Assembly: GCA_030642545.1 (NCBI GenBank)
Contig: DAOWNP010000138.1
Span: 1 to 6,747, forward strand
Direction: 5' to 3'
DNA: 6,747 nt
DNA from: Desulfobacteraceae bacterium
GTDB lineage: Bacteria > Desulfobacterota > Desulfobacteria > Desulfobacterales > DAOWNP01
Shown in pieces: positions 5,766 through 6,747 of this stretch. Position numbers and translations under genes: made by a program. A model generated the notes under the pieces. That model saw only the letters and a list, made by a program, of their open reading frames with translations, ran no database searches and was not told the origin of the DNA. Every line of letters starts with the position of its first letter. The stretch's first letter is position 1.

Positions 5766-5797
5766 GTTTAGTGCAAGGTTATAGAAACTAAAATATA

Positions 5798-6747
5798 TTA
5801 ACCCTTTTTGCCTCTGGGATATCCGCTATATGACAGATTGCTGATTCCATCAGATATCTGTTTTATTTTTCTTTTTATTGCAAAATTAATATTTTTTGAA
5901 GATTTTTTTGTGATTAAACCATTATATGTCATAAGATTTATAGTCTCTTTTATTTTTTTTATAGGAATTAGTGCAAGCAGCATATTAACATATTTATCTG
6001 CCATAGTATTATTATTCAGTTTTAAACTACTATCCATAAGCAAAATTATCACGTTTAAATCTTTTGGTTTTTTTGAATGAACTATTTTTAAAAACCATTT
6101 AGCTCGACTGTAGTATCTATTTAATATTAAACCAATACTTAAATTAACCATTCCAGATGTGCTATAAGGATCAAGATTAAAAGCTTTTTTATAAACATCA
6201 AAAACCTGTTTATATTTTTTTTCTCTTAACAAAATATACCCTTTAATATTTAAGAGGTTAATATTCTCAGGCTCTGATTTAACAAGATAATTTATATTTT
6301 CTAAAGCATCTTTCCACATTTTCTCTTCAATTAAAACAAATGTTTTATTGTATAATGCTCTGTTATAAGCAGGATTTATTTTTAAAACTTTATCAAAATA
6401 CTGTTTTGCCTTATCATACTTTTTCTGCTTTAAAAAAATATTTCCCATATTGTTATAGCAAACAATCTTAGACTGTTTTTGTTGCTGAGAACTCATTTTT
6501 AAGGCTTTATAATAAAGGATAAGAGCTTTGTCGTATTTTTTTTCTTTTTTTAAAATTGAGGCTAACATCTGAATTGGTTTATCACTATATCTGGTTTTTT
6601 TTGCAGCATCCTCCCATAATGTTTTTTCGGTTCTCCATTCAAAATTTCTAATATAAGTTCCACATCCAAAACTAACTATAATCAGAACAAAAAAACATAT
6701 TAGAAATTTAAACATTGCCGTGTTCCTATTTTTGTAATAATTGATTG
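5798..6747 (-). CDS. TPR protein, probably the C-terminal part of a larger membrane protein (partial, open at the window edge)
   Basis: The first ATG in the window (6713-6715) gives 305 aa, but the frame stays open upstream to the window edge (codons reading INYYKNRNTA before the Met), so the true start is probably outside. Numbering from that ATG: one hydrophobic helix (about 3-17), a short linker TYIRNFEWRTEKTLWED (20-36), then about six TPR-like helix pairs (47-75, 84-117, 118-151, 152-185, 186-219, 220-251) and a basic tail. A last membrane helix followed by T-x2-RN-x-W then LW-x-D and TPRs resembles the junction in TMTC-like membrane glycosyltransferases with C-terminal TPRs, which would put the missing part as a multi-span enzyme. 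The alternative is a free-standing TPR protein with an N-terminal anchor; FGC at 16-18 is a poor lipobox. It is codirectional with the ferredoxin operon but separated from it by the MITE. Confidence 0.75.
   Translation of the reverse strand, partial: INYYKNRNTAMFKFLICFFVLIIVSFGCGTYIRNFEWRTEKTLWEDAAKKTRYSDKPIQMLASILKKEKKYDKALILYYKALKMSSQQQKQSKIVCYNNMGNIFLKQKKYDKAKQYFDKVLKINPAYNRALYNKTFVLIEEKMWKDALENINYLVKSEPENINLLNIKGYILLREKKYKQVFDVYKKAFNLDPYSTSGMVNLSIGLILNRYYSRAKWFLKIVHSKKPKDLNVIILLMDSSLKLNNNTMADKYVNMLLALIPIKKIKETINLMTYNGLITKKSSKNINFAIKRKIKQISDGISNLSYSGYPRGKKG

Larger units (their letters stand above)
5435..5797. other. Intergenic region between the TPR gene and the ferredoxin operon
   Basis: About 360 bp with no gene, most of it the MITE (5498-5765). 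The 5766-5797 remnant next to the TPR stop holds no visible terminator. The 5435-5497 segment holds the ferredoxin ribosome site and a weak -10 candidate. The MITE's palindrome is the only strong secondary structure between the two codirectional units. Confidence 0.7.

Noticed and set aside
5490..5775. Target-site duplication around the MITE
   Set aside because: The bases just outside the ends (GATATTC on the left, GTTTAGT on the right) show no direct repeat; similarity near the ends is inverted and belongs to the terminal repeats.
5808..6080. Open frame of 90 codons on the plus strand
   Set aside because: Antisense to the C-terminal part of the TPR gene, with the same composition artefact.

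Overview
The window is strongly AT-rich throughout and carries five protein-coding genes, four complete and one running off the right edge. The gene set suggests an anaerobic, low-GC member of the Desulfobacterota (Desulfobacteraceae-like): a NIL-domain ferredoxin next to tRNA-thiolation genes, and an MnmA with an NPC-x-x-C motif. This assignment is inferred from gene content and base composition only. No rRNA, tRNA, CRISPR array or intact transposase gene is visible.

Layout. Positions 1-99 are the end of a transposon-like repeat cut by the left window edge. Positions 100-532 hold no gene but contain two clean tandem repeats; the second (3 x 17 bp) puts three perfect TATAAT boxes directly upstream of the next gene. 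Positions 533-2485 (+) encode a membrane-anchored nucleotide-sugar 4,6-dehydratase/epimerase of the WbpM/CapD/FlaA1 type. A gap of about 117 bp between convergent genes (2486-2602) contains a nested inverted repeat and a heptamer repeat. Positions 2603-5434 (-) form a tightly packed operon, transcribed right to left: NIL-ferredoxin, then mnmA, then mtaB. Positions 5498-5765 are a non-coding, fully palindromic MITE-like element whose left arm matches the sequence at 1-99 in opposite orientation. Positions 5798-6747 (-) encode a TPR protein open at the window edge, probably the C-terminal part of a larger membrane protein.

How the genes work together. MnmA (2-thiolation of U34) and MtaB (methylthiolation of t6A37) both insert sulfur into the tRNA anticodon loop. 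MtaB is an Fe-S radical-SAM enzyme and the MnmA here carries a cysteine set compatible with an Fe-S cluster. The ferredoxin encoded first in the operon is therefore a candidate electron or sulfur donor to them; this is inference. The dehydratase gene fits surface polysaccharide or protein-glycan synthesis, but no other sugar gene is complete in the window. I found no clear-cut new defence or mobile system. The most notable points are the palindromic repeat family, the triplicated promoter-like repeat, and the ferredoxin/tRNA-thiolation operon.
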